Source: Pontederia crassipes (Eukaryota > Streptophyta > Magnoliopsida > Commelinales > Pontederiaceae). Taken from it: DNA of 64,000 nucleotides. The DNA is taken from the NCBI GenBank assembly GCA_030549335.1, contig CM060196.1, positions 73,740,139-73,804,138 of the forward strand, in the 5' to 3' direction. Each line of letters opens with the position of its first letter. The stretch's first letter is position 1. Made by a program: the position numbers and the translations under genes. Under the pieces are notes generated by a model. That model saw only the letters and a program-made list of their open reading frames with translations. It was not told the DNA's origin and did no database searches. Positions 11,501 through 26,500 of the stretch are shown here, in pieces.

Positions 11501-14500
11501 GTTTCCGTCCAGACTCATAATATTTCTCAAGTGAAATATATAAAACATAGTTAATTCATATTTTAAAACTTACATTTTTATTATACAACCAAACATTTGA
11601 AAATAAGTAATTTCAAATTATTTTCTTGTATAGCTAATTTTCTTGTCTTAGATACCAATGATATTTACTTCTTTATGTACAAGAAGTATTTGGTATGCCA
11701 GAGTTTTTCTCTAAAGAAAAAAGGTATGACTAACATGGTTGTTAATCATCCAAAACTTTCAATACTTCTAAGAGGAAATTGGATTACAATAGAAACCCAA
11801 ATGACGTTGTCCCCATTGAATACAATATTGTTTGGTTGTGACAATGTAGCCCATAGGAAAGCAAAAACAAGCATCCACTCCCTTGTATATCGATACGTGA
11901 CATTCACAACAGGGACCCCAAGTCCGAGGAAATGGGACTACAGTAGATAAGACAAAAAGTCAACCACTGGACATTCATTCCACAACCATGTTGCAAGCAT
12001 GAAAAAGAATATTCTCTGGGTAACATTGTCCCCATTGAATAAAGTATTGTTTGGTTGTAACCGTTTAGTCCGCAGGAGAGCAAACGACTCCGGTCAGAGC
12101 TAGAGGAAACCCAATTGAGCTGGGTCGAATTCCAACCATCCCAGGCAATACAGCAATCAGAGCAGAGACAACCAGTATCCTTTTCCTCATCCTCACATAG
12201 ATAATAATTATGCAGTTCAGCAAGAAACCACCTTTTAGATATGACCTAGCGAAGATTCTTCTCTGCCTCAGAAGCTAAATGAAAGCTTGACTTCAAACAA
12301 ACCTGGGTTTTTTCCCGATAAGCCTACAATCCAAAAGGAAATGGGCATCTTCTCCCTGGGTGCAAGGTAACTAACTAGCCTATTTGTTTTTTTTTTTTCA
12401 GAATGAACTATTATAATCAGTAGGCCAGCAACCAACTAAAAGGCATTGAAGGCTAACTAGACTACTCTCCCAACATAGAAAATTTTAGAGATTTGATCTT
12501 GTGCTCTCTCCTAACAGAGGCTCAAGCCACTGGTATATTTCCCCTCTTGATTAGAAATATGGTATTAAGAACATGCTTTGTATTACAAATGTTTCATGCT
12601 ATTTTATTTAAGGGTTATTTTCTTAAATCTCCCATAAACTATCACGATTTTTTGTATCTAACCCTAAAGTATGAACTTACCTTGCGACATCCCTAAACTT
12701 TACCACATTTTCCACTTTAATCTTTCCGTCAGATTCTGTTAAAAGACTAAAGTGCCCTCCCCACGTGATAATTAAAATATATGTGCTATCTTTTAGTGTT
12801 TTAAAAAATAAATAATATAAAAATTCTGTCGACGACGAAGAGGATTTTTTAATTTTTATATTATTTTATTCTTTTTTATTCACTAAAAAAGAGCACATAT
12901 ATTTCAATTATTACATGGGGAGGGCAATTTAGTCTTTTCACAAATGGAAAAAAAGCAAAAATAATAGAAAAGTTAACAGAATCTCATGGAAGGACTAAAG
13001 TGGAAAATGTGGCAAATTTTAGGGATGTCGAAAGGTAAGTTCATGCTTCGGGATTAGATGTGAAAAATCGTAATAGTTTAGGGAAGGTTTAAGGAAATAA
13101 CCTTTTATTTAAAGGATGGTTGGGAGTACTCTTACGATATACTTTTAATTATAACTAAGGTCTTAATCAAGGATTCATAATCCAGTCAAAACTGGACAAA
13201 ACCAGTCAGTTAATATCAAATCCATGAATAATGCATGAGGTTCATTTTAGTTTCTCCACCAACAAATTTAGAGATGGAAGCATAACTTCTATCCTCCTTC
13301 TCCACTGATGATGACTTGAGAAAGTGCACAATAAAACCTACAGTTAACCCCAACTGTGGGGGGAAACTATTAAGTCCATTGACAGTGCTCCCTGACATTG
13401 ATGAAGAAACTCTTCTTCGGCTATCTTTGATAAGACACCTAAATAGCCAAAATAAAACGAACGACGACAGTTCACCCTAAATGGTAGCTTTAGAATCTGT
13501 CTCAGTAGTAACTTGAGAAAGTGAACAACAAAACCAACCTAATGGAGAATAATCAAAATAGAGAAAACACATCCATTACCTTACCAATATTGTGTGAAGA
13601 ATAAATCTGTAAAAGCTGCAAGCAGAAGTTCACCAAGGTTGAAGTTTCCTTGGCATTAAGAAAGATGATTTCTCCCTCGACAAACTCAACCACAAACTTT
13701 AGTATCAGATAAACAACTGTTGACTGCAAAGAAGATGAGGAACAGTTATAACAAACTTACAAATAGCTACATAATCAAGTTGGATAGGTTCTTCTACCTG
13801 ATTTTTGTACACCTCGAGGAATATTAGTAGAGAATTCATAATGGAAGAACCCATCTCAAATATAGACTTTTGAGTGCGGGGTTCACCAGCTCTACATGCA
13901 CCTCTAAGCCGCTCCAACAGACAACTTATCTGTAAGATACACTTAGAGTTATCATACTAGAAAACTTAATATACCAAGCTGTTAGAGAAGATACTACCAT
14001 GTATATCATATCAGCTTGTTGAGCAAGAGCTTTTAAATCACTCCTTTGAGAAATATCTAGAAGATAAGATGTCATCGGTACCATGAGATCTCGCACATAT
14101 CTGTAAATTTTGGACACGATTAAATATTATCAAAAGTTTAAGAGATCCGCATTGTTTAATTTGTCTTACTGATTTGACGCCTCTACATCTTTAATGCTAG
14201 AGGCTGCACAAACAAGAATCTCTGCGAGAGAGCGCTGCAGTCAGTAAAAAGACCTCTGTTATCAAGGTATTAATAGAAGAACAAAGTGACAAACACAAAC
14301 ACAAATAAATGCAGCCTCACTTGCAGATGAGGAATTATAGAAAACAGAGTCCTCTCATTCACAAAGGCTCTCGCAAGGTCACTCCATAAATCCTGCAGAA
14401 CAATATATTTCTACTCATCACAAACCTGACAAAGCAAGTTGGAGTAACAAGCCATATCTGTTTCATATTGAAAAACATTGAGAGGAAAAAAAACGACGTC

Positions 14501-17500
14501 ACAAGTTATTTACTAAGGAGCAGTAGTACTTCATGAGGATCTAGAAGTTGTAGATAAGCAATACATTGTCAGAAGTCATAACATTTTTGTTATCAAACAT
14601 GGACACTTAGCGAAAATAACCAAACCAGCATGATGCCATTGATAGTTTTCAAGCTATCAACTTTATCTTTTCTTTTGGGTTAGGATATCAACTTTATCAT
14701 TTGAATGCTCCTCTTCTGCCCTAGTGACCATGCTTAGAGCATAAAGTCAGGTTTTATTGTTTCAGGAAAACATTATCACATTTTTGTGTTTGACAATAAA
14801 GATTGCAAAGAAAAAGTATACCTTTCAGTGGAGTATAATACTTCAGAAAACTTAGAAAAACTGCTTTCGTCAAAAAGAGTATTTTAGTCCCATGCTATCT
14901 TTTATTCATGCATGCAAAAGCATAATTAATCTGTCTAACATGTGTTTCTGTTAAACAACCAAAAACTGGAAAATAAATTATTTTCGTGAAAATGTTTCTT
15001 CCATACTTCATTTTCTTCAGAACTTATTTTCAGCTAAAGAATCACAAATGGAGTCCGAACTTCAAATGTTACACTATAACCCAGGTTTGAATTTCATACT
15101 GGCTGATGTCAGGGTTGACATCTCCAGGAAAAGAGTAGAGAGTGGGACGTAATCCTAGCACCAGGGGTCAATATGACAACGGAAACAATCTACATTGTCT
15201 TAGTACATTTAGCTTAATGAAATAAGAGGAAGTTCCTTTTTTACTTAATCTTAAATGCAATCTCTCACATTTGTCATTGTTCGAACTATTATCCCGTCAA
15301 GGTATATCTTGTGTCCAGCATCTTACTCGAGCAAGGATGCTGTCCTCCTCTTTGATGCAAGAAGCACTCTTAGCATTGTATATTTGCTCCAAAAAAATAT
15401 TCAGATATTTATTCTCTTATAAATTAGGATTTGCAATCGCATGCTCTAATTTTTTTCTGGTGCTACCACCTTTAGGCTACTTACTTTTTTTGGTTTTAAT
15501 TGATTTTTTTTTCCAATGTCGCGCTAGTATCCATAAAGTGCAAAGGCTTGCCATGAGACAGCATCAATATATCGGCATGTTAGTCCTAGACGTCATGCTG
15601 GGAATTTTTAGATAAGTTATCATCATATCCCAAAAATGTTATATAGATGAGTCAATGCATGTTTGAGTACAAAGGAACATCCCCTTCTTCAGATAAAAGA
15701 TAAAGAGAGGTAAAAGGAACAGCATTTAAGAGTAAAACATACAAGAAGGTTATTGAGGGCATATAACATATAAGAAACTAATGGTTTTTAGTTATCATAC
15801 TCTAATATCTGATATAATTCTCAAAAATATTACTCTAACAAATTACGAAAATTCACCTATATATTTGTGTACTTCAATCTAAACAGAAAAGTATCACAGT
15901 AGATGATATAGGTTTCCTTACAAATGCAACAAGGTGCGCACAAACATGTTTCCGATGTACTAGTGCTCCAAGAAGCTTTTGGCATGTTAAAGCCTGCATA
16001 ACAAGACATGTTCTAAGGTGATACAGACAGATATTATGAATTCTATGCTCAATGAAACAACAAAGTAAGCAAAAATTAACTCTTTCAAGGGGTAAGCAAA
16101 TGCAAATTTTAAAGTTTCCCAAAGAGAAGAAGAACCAATTTGTTTGCATTGATCACAACCAGTCTTCAGCTCTTTAAAAAACACAAAACTACAAAATTTT
16201 GAATGAAAGGAACATAAGAACAACTGGCTCACAGCAAAGATCTTGGCATGAGTACTTCAGTTTGTGAGCCTAAAATTTGAAAACTTCCCCTCAAGAGACA
16301 AACATTTTGAAACTTAGACTCTGTTTTTTAATAAAATATGTTACGGAAAAGATGAATTATGAGAACAATGAATACTGAGAAAATAATCAGTACTGCATCC
16401 AGCTGTATCTTAAAGGAAAATAAGATAAAAATATAAGTTTTTATTTTATCTGGGGCATGAGACATGGTGTGAAACACAGGTTCCAAACTGAGGATTCCTT
16501 CTCCAGAAATTATTCATAAAAAATCAATAAAACGGGATCCACTTTTGGTTGACCGAAGTTTTCTCTATAGCAACTGTAGAAAAGTGAGGATTTCCTCGAA
16601 ATGAAAGGAGCATTGATCTATGTTTCACACTTGACATAGAAGATCGTCCCAACATAGGTGGCGCAGCGTGGACAAGCTCAGGGTACCATCCAATTGGAGG
16701 CCAGGAAGGAGGAAATCCAGTGGAGGCAGTGCTACCGGTAGACCTGGCTTCAGGAGGGAGATGCCAACACAAGGTCTTTTCACCTGTACACGAGCTCTCG
16801 TCGACGGGCGAACCGGATTGACTAGCTAGAGGTGATGGGACAAAGGATCACCGCCCGCAGGCGATCGGGGCTGCCATGCGTCGATTGGGACTTCTCCAAG
16901 CATCAACCCCCGTCGACCTAGAGATGGTCTCCCAAGGGTATCACTTGTCTTACTGATCAGTCTTCCATGTTACTGCAAACCATCACCAATAGGGTGTTCA
17001 TGGGTCGGGTTTGACACAACCCGACCTGCCCAATTTTGATCGGGTCAGGTCGGGTCGGGTCAGCCCTCTTTGGAGGGATGGATCCGATCCAACCCGACCT
17101 TGATCGGATCAGGTCGGATCGGGTCAACCCTCTTTGGAGGGATGGATCGTTCGGGTCGGGTTGGATCGGGTCGGCCCGACCAACATTTTTTTTAAAATTT
17201 TTTTCTTACCTTTTCTATTATTTAATATAGAAAACATGATATAATATTTATTTTAAAACCATAAAATAATTTATTAAACATTTATATATTATTTTACATA
17301 TTTAAAATATTTTATTTTAATATTTTTTAAATTTTCTAGTATAAAATATACGCTGAAAACAAAAAGAATAAAAAAAATTTGGTCTTTCGGGTCGGGTCGG
17401 ATCAACTCGGGTCGAAAAATTCCGACTCGGGGTCGGGTTGAGATCGAGTCGGGTCGGACCCAAACTGGTTTGGGTCGGGTCGGGTCATCGGGTTCGCGGG

Positions 17501-20500
17501 TCGACCCGACCCACTGAACACCCCTAATCACCAATGGCGAGGGGTCTCCTGGCCCAGATGGTTTCCCGATCTTTTATAGGGAGTTCCGATCCGTGGTGCG
17601 TGAGGACGTCATGGCGGTCATCCAGGAGTTCTCGAGTGGGAACCCGGGCCTGTACTGGTTCCTGCTTTTCATGCTTTCCAAGTGCACGCCAGCGAAGAGA
17701 GTGGAGGATTTTAGGCCGATCGCCTTATCCAACGCCATCTACCCCCTGGTGGCTAGGGCATTGGCTAATCGGCTCCGGGGGGTGCTCCCCGACCTCATTC
17801 ACACAGCACAGTCAGCTTTCATCCAGGGCCGATCAATCACCGACAGTTACACTATGGCTTCAAAGATCATCGCACACTGCAAGCGAAGTAGTCGACGGGC
17901 CTACCTCTGCAAGGTCGATTTCTCTAAGGTATATGACTCCCTCTCATGGACCTTTCATTAGCATTCCCCGCAAATTAGGGGCTTCCCGACGACCTAGATT
18001 TTTTGGATGAAGCGGTGCTCACTACTGCTTCGTTCTCAGTCCTGGTCAACGGGGCGATGGCGGGGGGTGAGTGCAAGTTCGACAGGGGTGCCCCCTCGCG
18101 CCCATGTTATTCACACTGGAAATCGATGGCCTTGCTAGATACACTCAGGAGGCTTGCCAGGCTGGCCTCTTCAGCAGCTTTGCCGATGGGTTGATACCGC
18201 TGCTACAGTATGTTGATGACACTCTGTTCTTCGTGGAGGGATCAGAACAAGAGGTTGGCCATTCTGGTGGAGCTTTTAGGCGTGACGTCAGGCCTCGAGA
18301 TCAATCATACCAAATCCTCCTTTATCCCTTTTGGCATGGTGACCGAGGACATTTTGGGCTGTGCGACGGCACTTCGCACGACAGTGGACGCCTTACCGAT
18401 CACTTATCTCGGCCTCCCACTCTCGGATCGTCATATTGGTTCTCGGAGGTGGACCCCGACCATTGAGAGATTGGAGCATAGACTTCAGGGGTGTCGAGTG
18501 GTGGTCTTGTTATGCTCAAATTAGTTCTCATCACTTCCGATATACTTCATGTCTGTTCTTCGGATGCCTGCGCAGGTACTGACTCGGATTGATTCTCTGA
18601 GGAGCAGGTTTTTTTGACAGGACTGCAGCTCTACTCGGAGGGCCCATTTGGTTGCTTGGCAATGCATATGCCGGCCCATCTCCAAGGGGGATTGGGAGTC
18701 CGGGACCTACGCATCACCAACTGGGCACTCCTTACCAGGTGGGTGGGCCGAATCATGGGGCCCATTTGGTTGATTCTCATCACTCCTGTGCAGGTATTGA
18801 CTCGGATTGATTATCTGAGCAGGTTTTTTTGGCAGGGCTGCAGCTCTACTCGGAGGGCCCATTTGGTTGCTTGGCAGTGCATATGCCGGCCCATCTCCAG
18901 GGGTGATTGGGAGTCCGGGACTTGCGCATCACCAACTGGGCACTCCTTGCCAGGTGGGTGGGCCGAATCATGGGGCCCGCGGACAGTCTATGGAGGAAAG
19001 TTTTCTTCACTTGCTACGGTCGGGACCTTTCTTGGAGCACCAAACCTAGAGGTGTGTCCTCTTCTTTACGGGGTGTGGCAGCGCTTTTCCCCCGGGTGCG
19101 TCGATATATTACTTCAGCACTTGACTCCGGGGAGGCTTTCTCATTTTGACGTCACGACTGGCTACCTGGAGGCCCGTTAGCGGAGTCTTTTCGCCGATTG
19201 TGGGCTTTGGCGGCACATCCTGATGAGAGGCGGCTCTCCCCCTTTCTGGCTCTTCACTTTCCGATCAACGTTTTTCTGAGCAACTAGTTCTTCACTAAAG
19301 GATTGCTCCCCTCCGCCCGATCCCAGGCTTTGGATTTGGATTTCGGACACATTCACAGCACGCAGCCTTTATCTTCGCCTTCTTCCGGCCACCACAGTTC
19401 CAAAGGACTTCGGAGTAAACTGCAGGCTCATCTGGCGCTCTCGAGGGCCGTTAAAAGTCATAATCTTTGCTTGGCTTTTGCAGTGCGAGCAGGTCCTCAC
19501 CAGAGTATTGGTGGGCGTCCCACGCGGATATTTCCTGTGCCTTATGTGGGGAGATGGAGGAGGATGTCACCCATCAATTCTTCGATTGTCGGGTGTCCCG
19601 TGTGGTCTGGTCTCGGACGAGCATTGGTGATATTATATCTCTGGCACCTGATGATTTCTAGCAGGCTTTGAGGGGACTGGGCAGTCAGAGACATTGCTGG
19701 AGAGTTCCATTGGCGACTTTTTTGGCCGGTGCTTGAGCCATCTGGCTACAACGCAACCGAGTTATTTTTTGTGATATAGGCACAACCGAGTTATTTTTTG
19801 CTGAAATATAGTAATAGAAAGTTCACGTAATGGCAAGGAAAAGCTAGAAAAGGTAAAGTACTGAAAACAAGCATAGAATAAGAGAAAATATCACTTGATT
19901 ACACAGAAAGTTGAGATTAATACATGCAGTTCATTCTCTCCATGGTAAGAAGTAAGCGTTGTCATGGATATACGGACAATTGTATCAAGTAAAAGTTTCC
20001 CTTGATCATTTTGTCCAGCAAACTTAAGTAAGAGCTCTTTAGAAAATTCAGATACTTGTCCATTCTCATGCTCAGGAGTTGTGAGTTGTCCTTTGGCAGA
20101 ATCAACTGGCATTAAATATGTATCAACCCATCTGGCAAGGAACCACACAAAAGCCTGAAGAGAGCAAAAAAATTAAACAGTTACTATCAAGTATAGGCAT
20201 AAAACAACCATGGATCCAAAGTCCCGTAAAATGCTCATATTATTAATAAGAATTTGGTTAATACATGCATAAGTATAACATATAGGCTACAAAGTTTGTG
20301 CATAGTGCAAGTATCTTTAATTGATAAGTGGATATCTAATTGGTAGTATTATGTCATCACCTAGCAATGTCAACTGGGTTTTGTTGCTGTAATTTCCATC
20401 CAATAGGTTTAAGAGTATTGTACTCAACTTTTTTTTTCAAGTAAAGGATGACTCCAAAGCTTAGGCAGTCATCCACGATATATTTTTTTCCCTATAAAAG

Positions 20501-23500
20501 TCATCCACTATATATCAAAGCAAGCTGCGAGTAATTACATGAGTATGGAAAGGAGGGAGAAAAGAGAAATGCAAAAAATTCAACGGGTGTGGATATCCAA
20601 CTTCCCAATTTCTAAAAAAAAAAGATGTAATGACAATGTTCTCTATGTAGCACCCTTGCTCCCTGAATATCGTTTGGTTGTGTTAAAGCAAAATGGCCCA
20701 CGTGACTGCAAAGTCAAAACTCATAAATCAGACGACACAAAATATCATTTGCAACGTACCACTCCTTCGGTGGACAGTGAACAAGAGTTAGTTGTTGAAC
20801 CAAGAGGATTTTTTTTTTTGAGAAGGCAAAGGATGACTACCATAAGTTATGGTTGTCATTCAGGAATATTTATATATGAGGAATATTAGTACGTTACCAC
20901 ACCTTTGTGGTAGCACTATGTGCCAACACATTCAGAGCCATCCGATCTAAGATAGAGGGCTAAGATCTGTGCGCGCCAGTTCAGGCGCGCAGGCAGTTCA
21001 AGCATGTGGGTAGTTTGGGCAGCTCAGCAGGGAGCAGGTCCGGGGATCTACGCGTCGAGGGAGAAAGAGACGCGATCCCCTCACCGAGATCCTTCCCTCG
21101 CAACCTTCTTCCCCTTAGCGATTGAGATGAGCAGTTGGACCGCCGCCGCCGATCTCTCTCGTCCAACTCAGAGGTCGTCTGTGTTACCTAGCCTTCGCAG
21201 CTTGCAGCACGAACCACTCAGCTTGGACACTCAAACTGCTCGGCTTGGATGCGGATGCTCTCATCCGTTGGATGCAAATCGGACGGCTCCTGCTCTACCA
21301 TCGCACTGTGCTACCACTTTTGTGTGGTAGCACACTAAAATTCCTCTTTACACGCACACATACACACACACACATATATATATAAAGTGGCCAACATGTA
21401 CAAGTAAATCACTCTCCAGAAGAGTGTGGCAAAAGTTTGAAGAAAATGGTATCCAAAACCCCACTCCCCACATCTCTCTCCCCTCACCCAAAAAATAATC
21501 CGATTGCGCTGGAGCTACCAGAGGAAGTCTCCGACACTGCCTCTGTCCACCGGGAATCCGAAAAGTCTGCCAAAAAGTCTCTAATGACCACACCTGTTGC
21601 AATATAGGGCAATCAAAAAATAGGTGAGCTACATCCTTCTCCGCCTCCCCCACAAAATACACAAGATGTGTCGGAATGGGGTGGCCATCTTGCCCTGTAA
21701 ACTCTAGTAAGGATCCATCCATGCTGCAAAAGTCAAGAAAAGACCTTGACTTTTAGTGAGCCACATAGCGCCAAATAAGTCGTCTGAGTCCAAAGAATCT
21801 GGAACGAGACGAAGGTATAGGCTGCGGACCGAGAAAGAATCCGAGATCCACATCCATCCATCAGCCTTGGAGGAGTCCGGCCGAAAAGAAGCAATCCTCT
21901 GGTGAAGTGACAGTAACCCAAAAATCTTTGGTCAGACAAAGTGGAACTGAAGGCAGGAGTCAATGATCCCGGTCCGCCGGCCTCCGACGAACAACTATCG
22001 ATAGTTGTGTCCGGGTGAGACGCTAGGGCATAAAGCTGGGGGAAGGAGACTGCCAGAGACCCACCGGGAACACACTCATGACGCCTAAAAGAAAGGTCCT
22101 CCGAACCAAGTATGGGGGTCATGAACTAGAGCACCACCACGCCAAAAAAAAGAGGGGCCCCACAAGAGAATGCGCTGAGACTCCCAAGAGAGGTCACGAC
22201 CGTAAAGAAAACCTGCCAGAGACTGTGATCGGCCCCATAATCCATCCCACCCTCCGCCCAATTGGTAAGGCGGAAGTCCCGAATGCCCAATCCACCATGG
22301 GATGTGGATCTGCAGATACAATGCCACGCCATGCCACCAGATGAACCCCTTTATCTGAACTTGTTCCCTGCCAAAAGAATCTACTCCTCAGTGCATCAAT
22401 CCATCTCAAAACATGATTCGACATCCGAAGAATTGACATGTAGTATATCGAAGTGCATATAAGACAGCGAAGCGACTGCCACGTGATAGGAGCCTCGAAC
22501 TGTCTTTGCTCTAACCGCTCAAAGACAAGAGTCTACCCACGAAATGTGATGTGCTGGTCCGATAAAGGGTGGCCCAATAGGTGATCGACAAGGTATCCAC
22601 CGTGGTGCGAAGCTCCATCGCGCATCTATCCTCATCGACAGTCGCCATGCCAGTATAGTTGATCTCAAGCCCAAAAACCGCACCAAATAACTCCACCAAA
22701 ATGGCCACCCGTCTAGCCTCTTGCTCTGAGTCCTCCACAAAAAAAGAAATAGTGTCACCTGGATACTACAACATACGAACAGGTCCTCCAGCAAAGCCAC
22801 TGAACAAATCGGCTTGACAAGATACTTGAGCACGTCTGGCGAGGCCGACCACTGCAATCACAAAGAGCATAGGAGTGAGAGGACAGCACTGGCAAATGCC
22901 CCTCTGAGGTTGCACCCAACCCCCAGCCTTCATCCCATTGACCAGGAATTTCTTTTTTTGAGAAGAAAAAAGGATGACCACCAAAGTTGTGGTTGTCATC
23001 CAGTAAATATATAGAAATGTGAAGAGATGTACAAGTGTAGGCTCTCAGGGAGAGCGGCAAAAGGTGACCAAGGTCACAAAAAGAAACAACTAGCCAAAAC
23101 CCCACTCCCTAATAAGAAGAGAGATGTGGTGTACAACACGCTGACATCGCTCCCTACAAAAAATGATGCGGTTACGCTATAGCCAAATGGCCCAGGCACC
23201 GTCTAAAAAGGTCGTCAGTGGGCTCGCCAACTCTGTCTCTGACACGATGTGTCTCTAAAGATCTGCCACATGGACTCTAGATCTGACGACAAAGTGAGCG
23301 CAATGGTAGTCTGATGTGGGGCAGTCAAAAAACAGGTGGGCAATGTCCTTTGCTGACTCGCTGCAAAGAACACAGGAAGTGTTACTGTGTGGTGCCCACC
23401 GAGCCCTGTAAGTCCTGGTAAGACTTTGAGTGGTACCCGGGTCAGAAAAAACTGCTCCTGAGTGAGTCTAACCGTCTAAGGACCTGAGCTGGTAGAGGCA

Positions 23501-26500
23501 AGACTGACATATAATACGTCGGGAGTGCCGAGAGCACCGACCGTAGCAGAACGAGACAGCCCCCACGTGATAATAGGCGAGCACTCCGGCCGTTAAGTCT
23601 ATGCTCCATACGCTTGATGACTAGCGTCCAACCTCTGAAATAATGTGGCGATCCAAAAGCGAAATTCCCAAGTAGGTGATCGGGAGGGTGCTGATCGGGG
23701 TATGGAGCTATGATGCACAACGGTTTGCCTCCTCGGGAACGATGCCAAAGGGGATAAAAGATTTGGCATGATTGATCTGGAGTCATGTCATCGTGCTGAA
23801 TAAATCTAGAGGCATCACGACTCAACGAGCCTCCAACTCTGAGCCCTCCATGAAGAACACTATGTCGTCCGCATACTGTAGGAGGAGGACGAGGCTCGTG
23901 ACGAAACCGCTGAAAAGGCCAACCGCACAAGAGGCCTGAGTGCATCTGATGAGGCATCAATTGCTAGCACAAAAAGCATGGAGGCCAGAGAGCAGCCTTG
24001 CCGAACACCTCTCTGTAGCTGGACCCACTCACTCACCATCGCCCCGAACCAGGACCGAAAAAGAAGCAATGGTGATGCACCACTTCATCCATGCGATCCA
24101 GGTCGCTGAGAAGCCTCTAACCCGAAGGGCATGCCTTAGAAAGGACCATGACAGAGAATTGTAGGCTTTGGCGAAGTCAACCTTCTATAGGAAGGCCTGG
24201 TAGGTGGTCAACCCCCAATGGCCAATGATCTCAGATGCAATGGTGTAACTGTTAGTCCTGGATAAATGTTGACCGGGCCGGGTGTATCAGATGTGGTAAC
24301 ACCTCACGTAGCCTATTCGCCAAAACCCGAGCCACCAAAAGGTAGATGACATTGGATAAGGCGAAGTCCTCAACTCCCTCGGCCGAAGTGTGCTTCGGGA
24401 GTAGGAATAGCAGGAATCGGTTGAGGAGCTGAAAACCTCAATTCCCCTCGGTGAACTCCCAAACAATTGTGCATACATCATCTCGCGCAAGCGGCCAAAA
24501 CTCCCGATAGAAAAGACTGGAAAACCATCAGGGCCAGGGCCGCATCCGCATTGAGGTCCTGAAGGGCCTTAGAGACCTCATCTAGTGAGCATGGATGTAC
24601 CAACAATGAAGACTGTGCATCAGTAAGTCGGGGAATGTCTCCAGGGGTCAACCGCCAAGGTCCCAGTGGTCGTCGTCGGTATGTGGCTCAGAAGTGAGAT
24701 GTGATGAAAGCCCCGATGTCGTGTTGTCCAGTGACCCGCTAGCCCTGCACCTCGATCGGCTCGATCCTATTAACCCTCCGTCGAGAGCTCGCATATAAGT
24801 AGAAAAACCTAATGTTGACATCTCCCTCCTCAAGCCAGGTCTGCCCGGATTGTTGCCTCCACTGGTTTCCACTATCCGGTCCTCCAACTGGATGGCCGCC
24901 TGTGCCTGTTGACGCTCAGCAATCTCAGACTCTAAGAGGTGGTGGGAGTCCTCCATGCAATCCACCCGAGCAATGAACACCAGAGCATCCGTCCTACGAT
25001 GCGCCCGATCCTCGCAGATCTGCCAGCGGTGCTGACATAAGGTGTGTAGGCTGGTCAGGCAGGGTGCTAATGTTCTAGCTGCCGACTCAGAGGGGGCCAC
25101 GCGATGCCACTACGCCTCGACTAATTGACGGAAGCAATCCTCCAAGAGCCATGATCTCTCGAAGCGAAAAATGGAGCCTGCCTCTGCTCGTCATTGGACC
25201 GCCACAAAAGAGGGGTGTGGTCCGAGAATGGCCTGTCTAGGGCCTGGACGTCAGGCAGCTGGTGCGCCTCTGCTAACTCCAATGATCCGAGGAAACAGGC
25301 AAATGGTGCTACTGTACTCCTCCATGTGAATCTGCAATTGGTGGCCGGGTGATACGAACTGAAAATACAATTAAAATAAAACTAGGATAACTATTATTAG
25401 TAGTAAAAGTGCAAGAATCTTAAACACAATTACCAATAATAACTTGTCAATTCGAGATGACAAATTTTCATAAGACCGTATGGAGTGGACCAAACTCCAA
25501 TTACATAATTGATCAACACATTTCAAAGGCTTCCCTAAATCTAAAACCCATGCATGTATTTATAACATGAAAAGGTAGTTACAATAACAACAACAACAAC
25601 AACAACAAAGCCTTATCCCACTAGATGGGGTCGGCTACATGGATCATAAGACGCCATTCCACTCTATATTCGTCGATCCATGTTCATGAGATTCGACAGA
25701 GTTTTACGCTGGCTGTCGGGGCCTAACACAACCCTCCTCCTTTATCCGGGCTTGGGACCGGCTATAAAACATAGGCGGAGTTTTGAATTTGTCATCCACG
25801 AGTAGATGAATTTGTGTTGAATCCATCATCAACATAAAGGGTGCAGAAAATTGTCACAATTCTCTTTGATCGCTTAGAACTTGATTCTCTATTGTCACTT
25901 GCTGCACTATCATCGACCAAGGACCAAGTCACACATTTTTTCTTTCTCCATTGATCCAACCTCCTCTTTGGCAAGCACTAGAAACCAACATCTTTTCTTT
26001 TCTTGACTCTTGGTTTGAAGGTAAATGGTTGCAGGAAGGGGATCACTTGGTGCCCCCTCCCACATGCATCTGCTATCGCTCATTGTTTTCTCCAACAGAG
26101 GCAGGATGCTTGGGTCTGGATAGTTAGGACAAGTAGGCAGAATCATATTTGATCCAAAGGCAAGCAATTCCCCTTTCCATAGAGCTGCAGATGGATCGAA
26201 GAGGTCTAGAACTCAGTGTCATGTGAAGAGATGAAGCTGTGGCAGGATGATCCTGTACATATGAAAGCACCCAAGTGAGACTGAATGATGAAGCCAATAG
26301 CCCCAACTTCCTCAGGACCGAGGAAAGACCAGTCCAGGTTCAAAGATAACCAACCGTGGTTCTCCCATTGGAACCAAATTTGGTTGCATGAGAAAGTCTC
26401 TCAGAACAATGGATACTAACATCTTCTCAAAAGATGATGTCAATCAGGGTCGATTTGAAGCAGAAGTGGGGTTGTTGCCCTTGCTGAAACTACCGACTTC

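Larger units (their letters stand above)
16500..19800 (+). mobile_element. L1-type LINE, sense, split by a hAT MITE
   Basis: The reverse transcriptase is readable across frames: [14 protein letters not shown] (17545), [20 protein letters not shown] (17712), [11 protein letters not shown] (17812), [16 protein letters not shown] (17895), [16 protein letters not shown] (18075) and the catalytic box QYVDDTLFF near 18205. The C-terminal zinc-binding domain has [18 protein letters not shown] near 19530. It ends in repeated ACCGAGTTATTTTTTG. Multiple frameshifts; inactive. The L1 is the target of the hAT MITE at 16990-17526. Confidence 0.88.
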
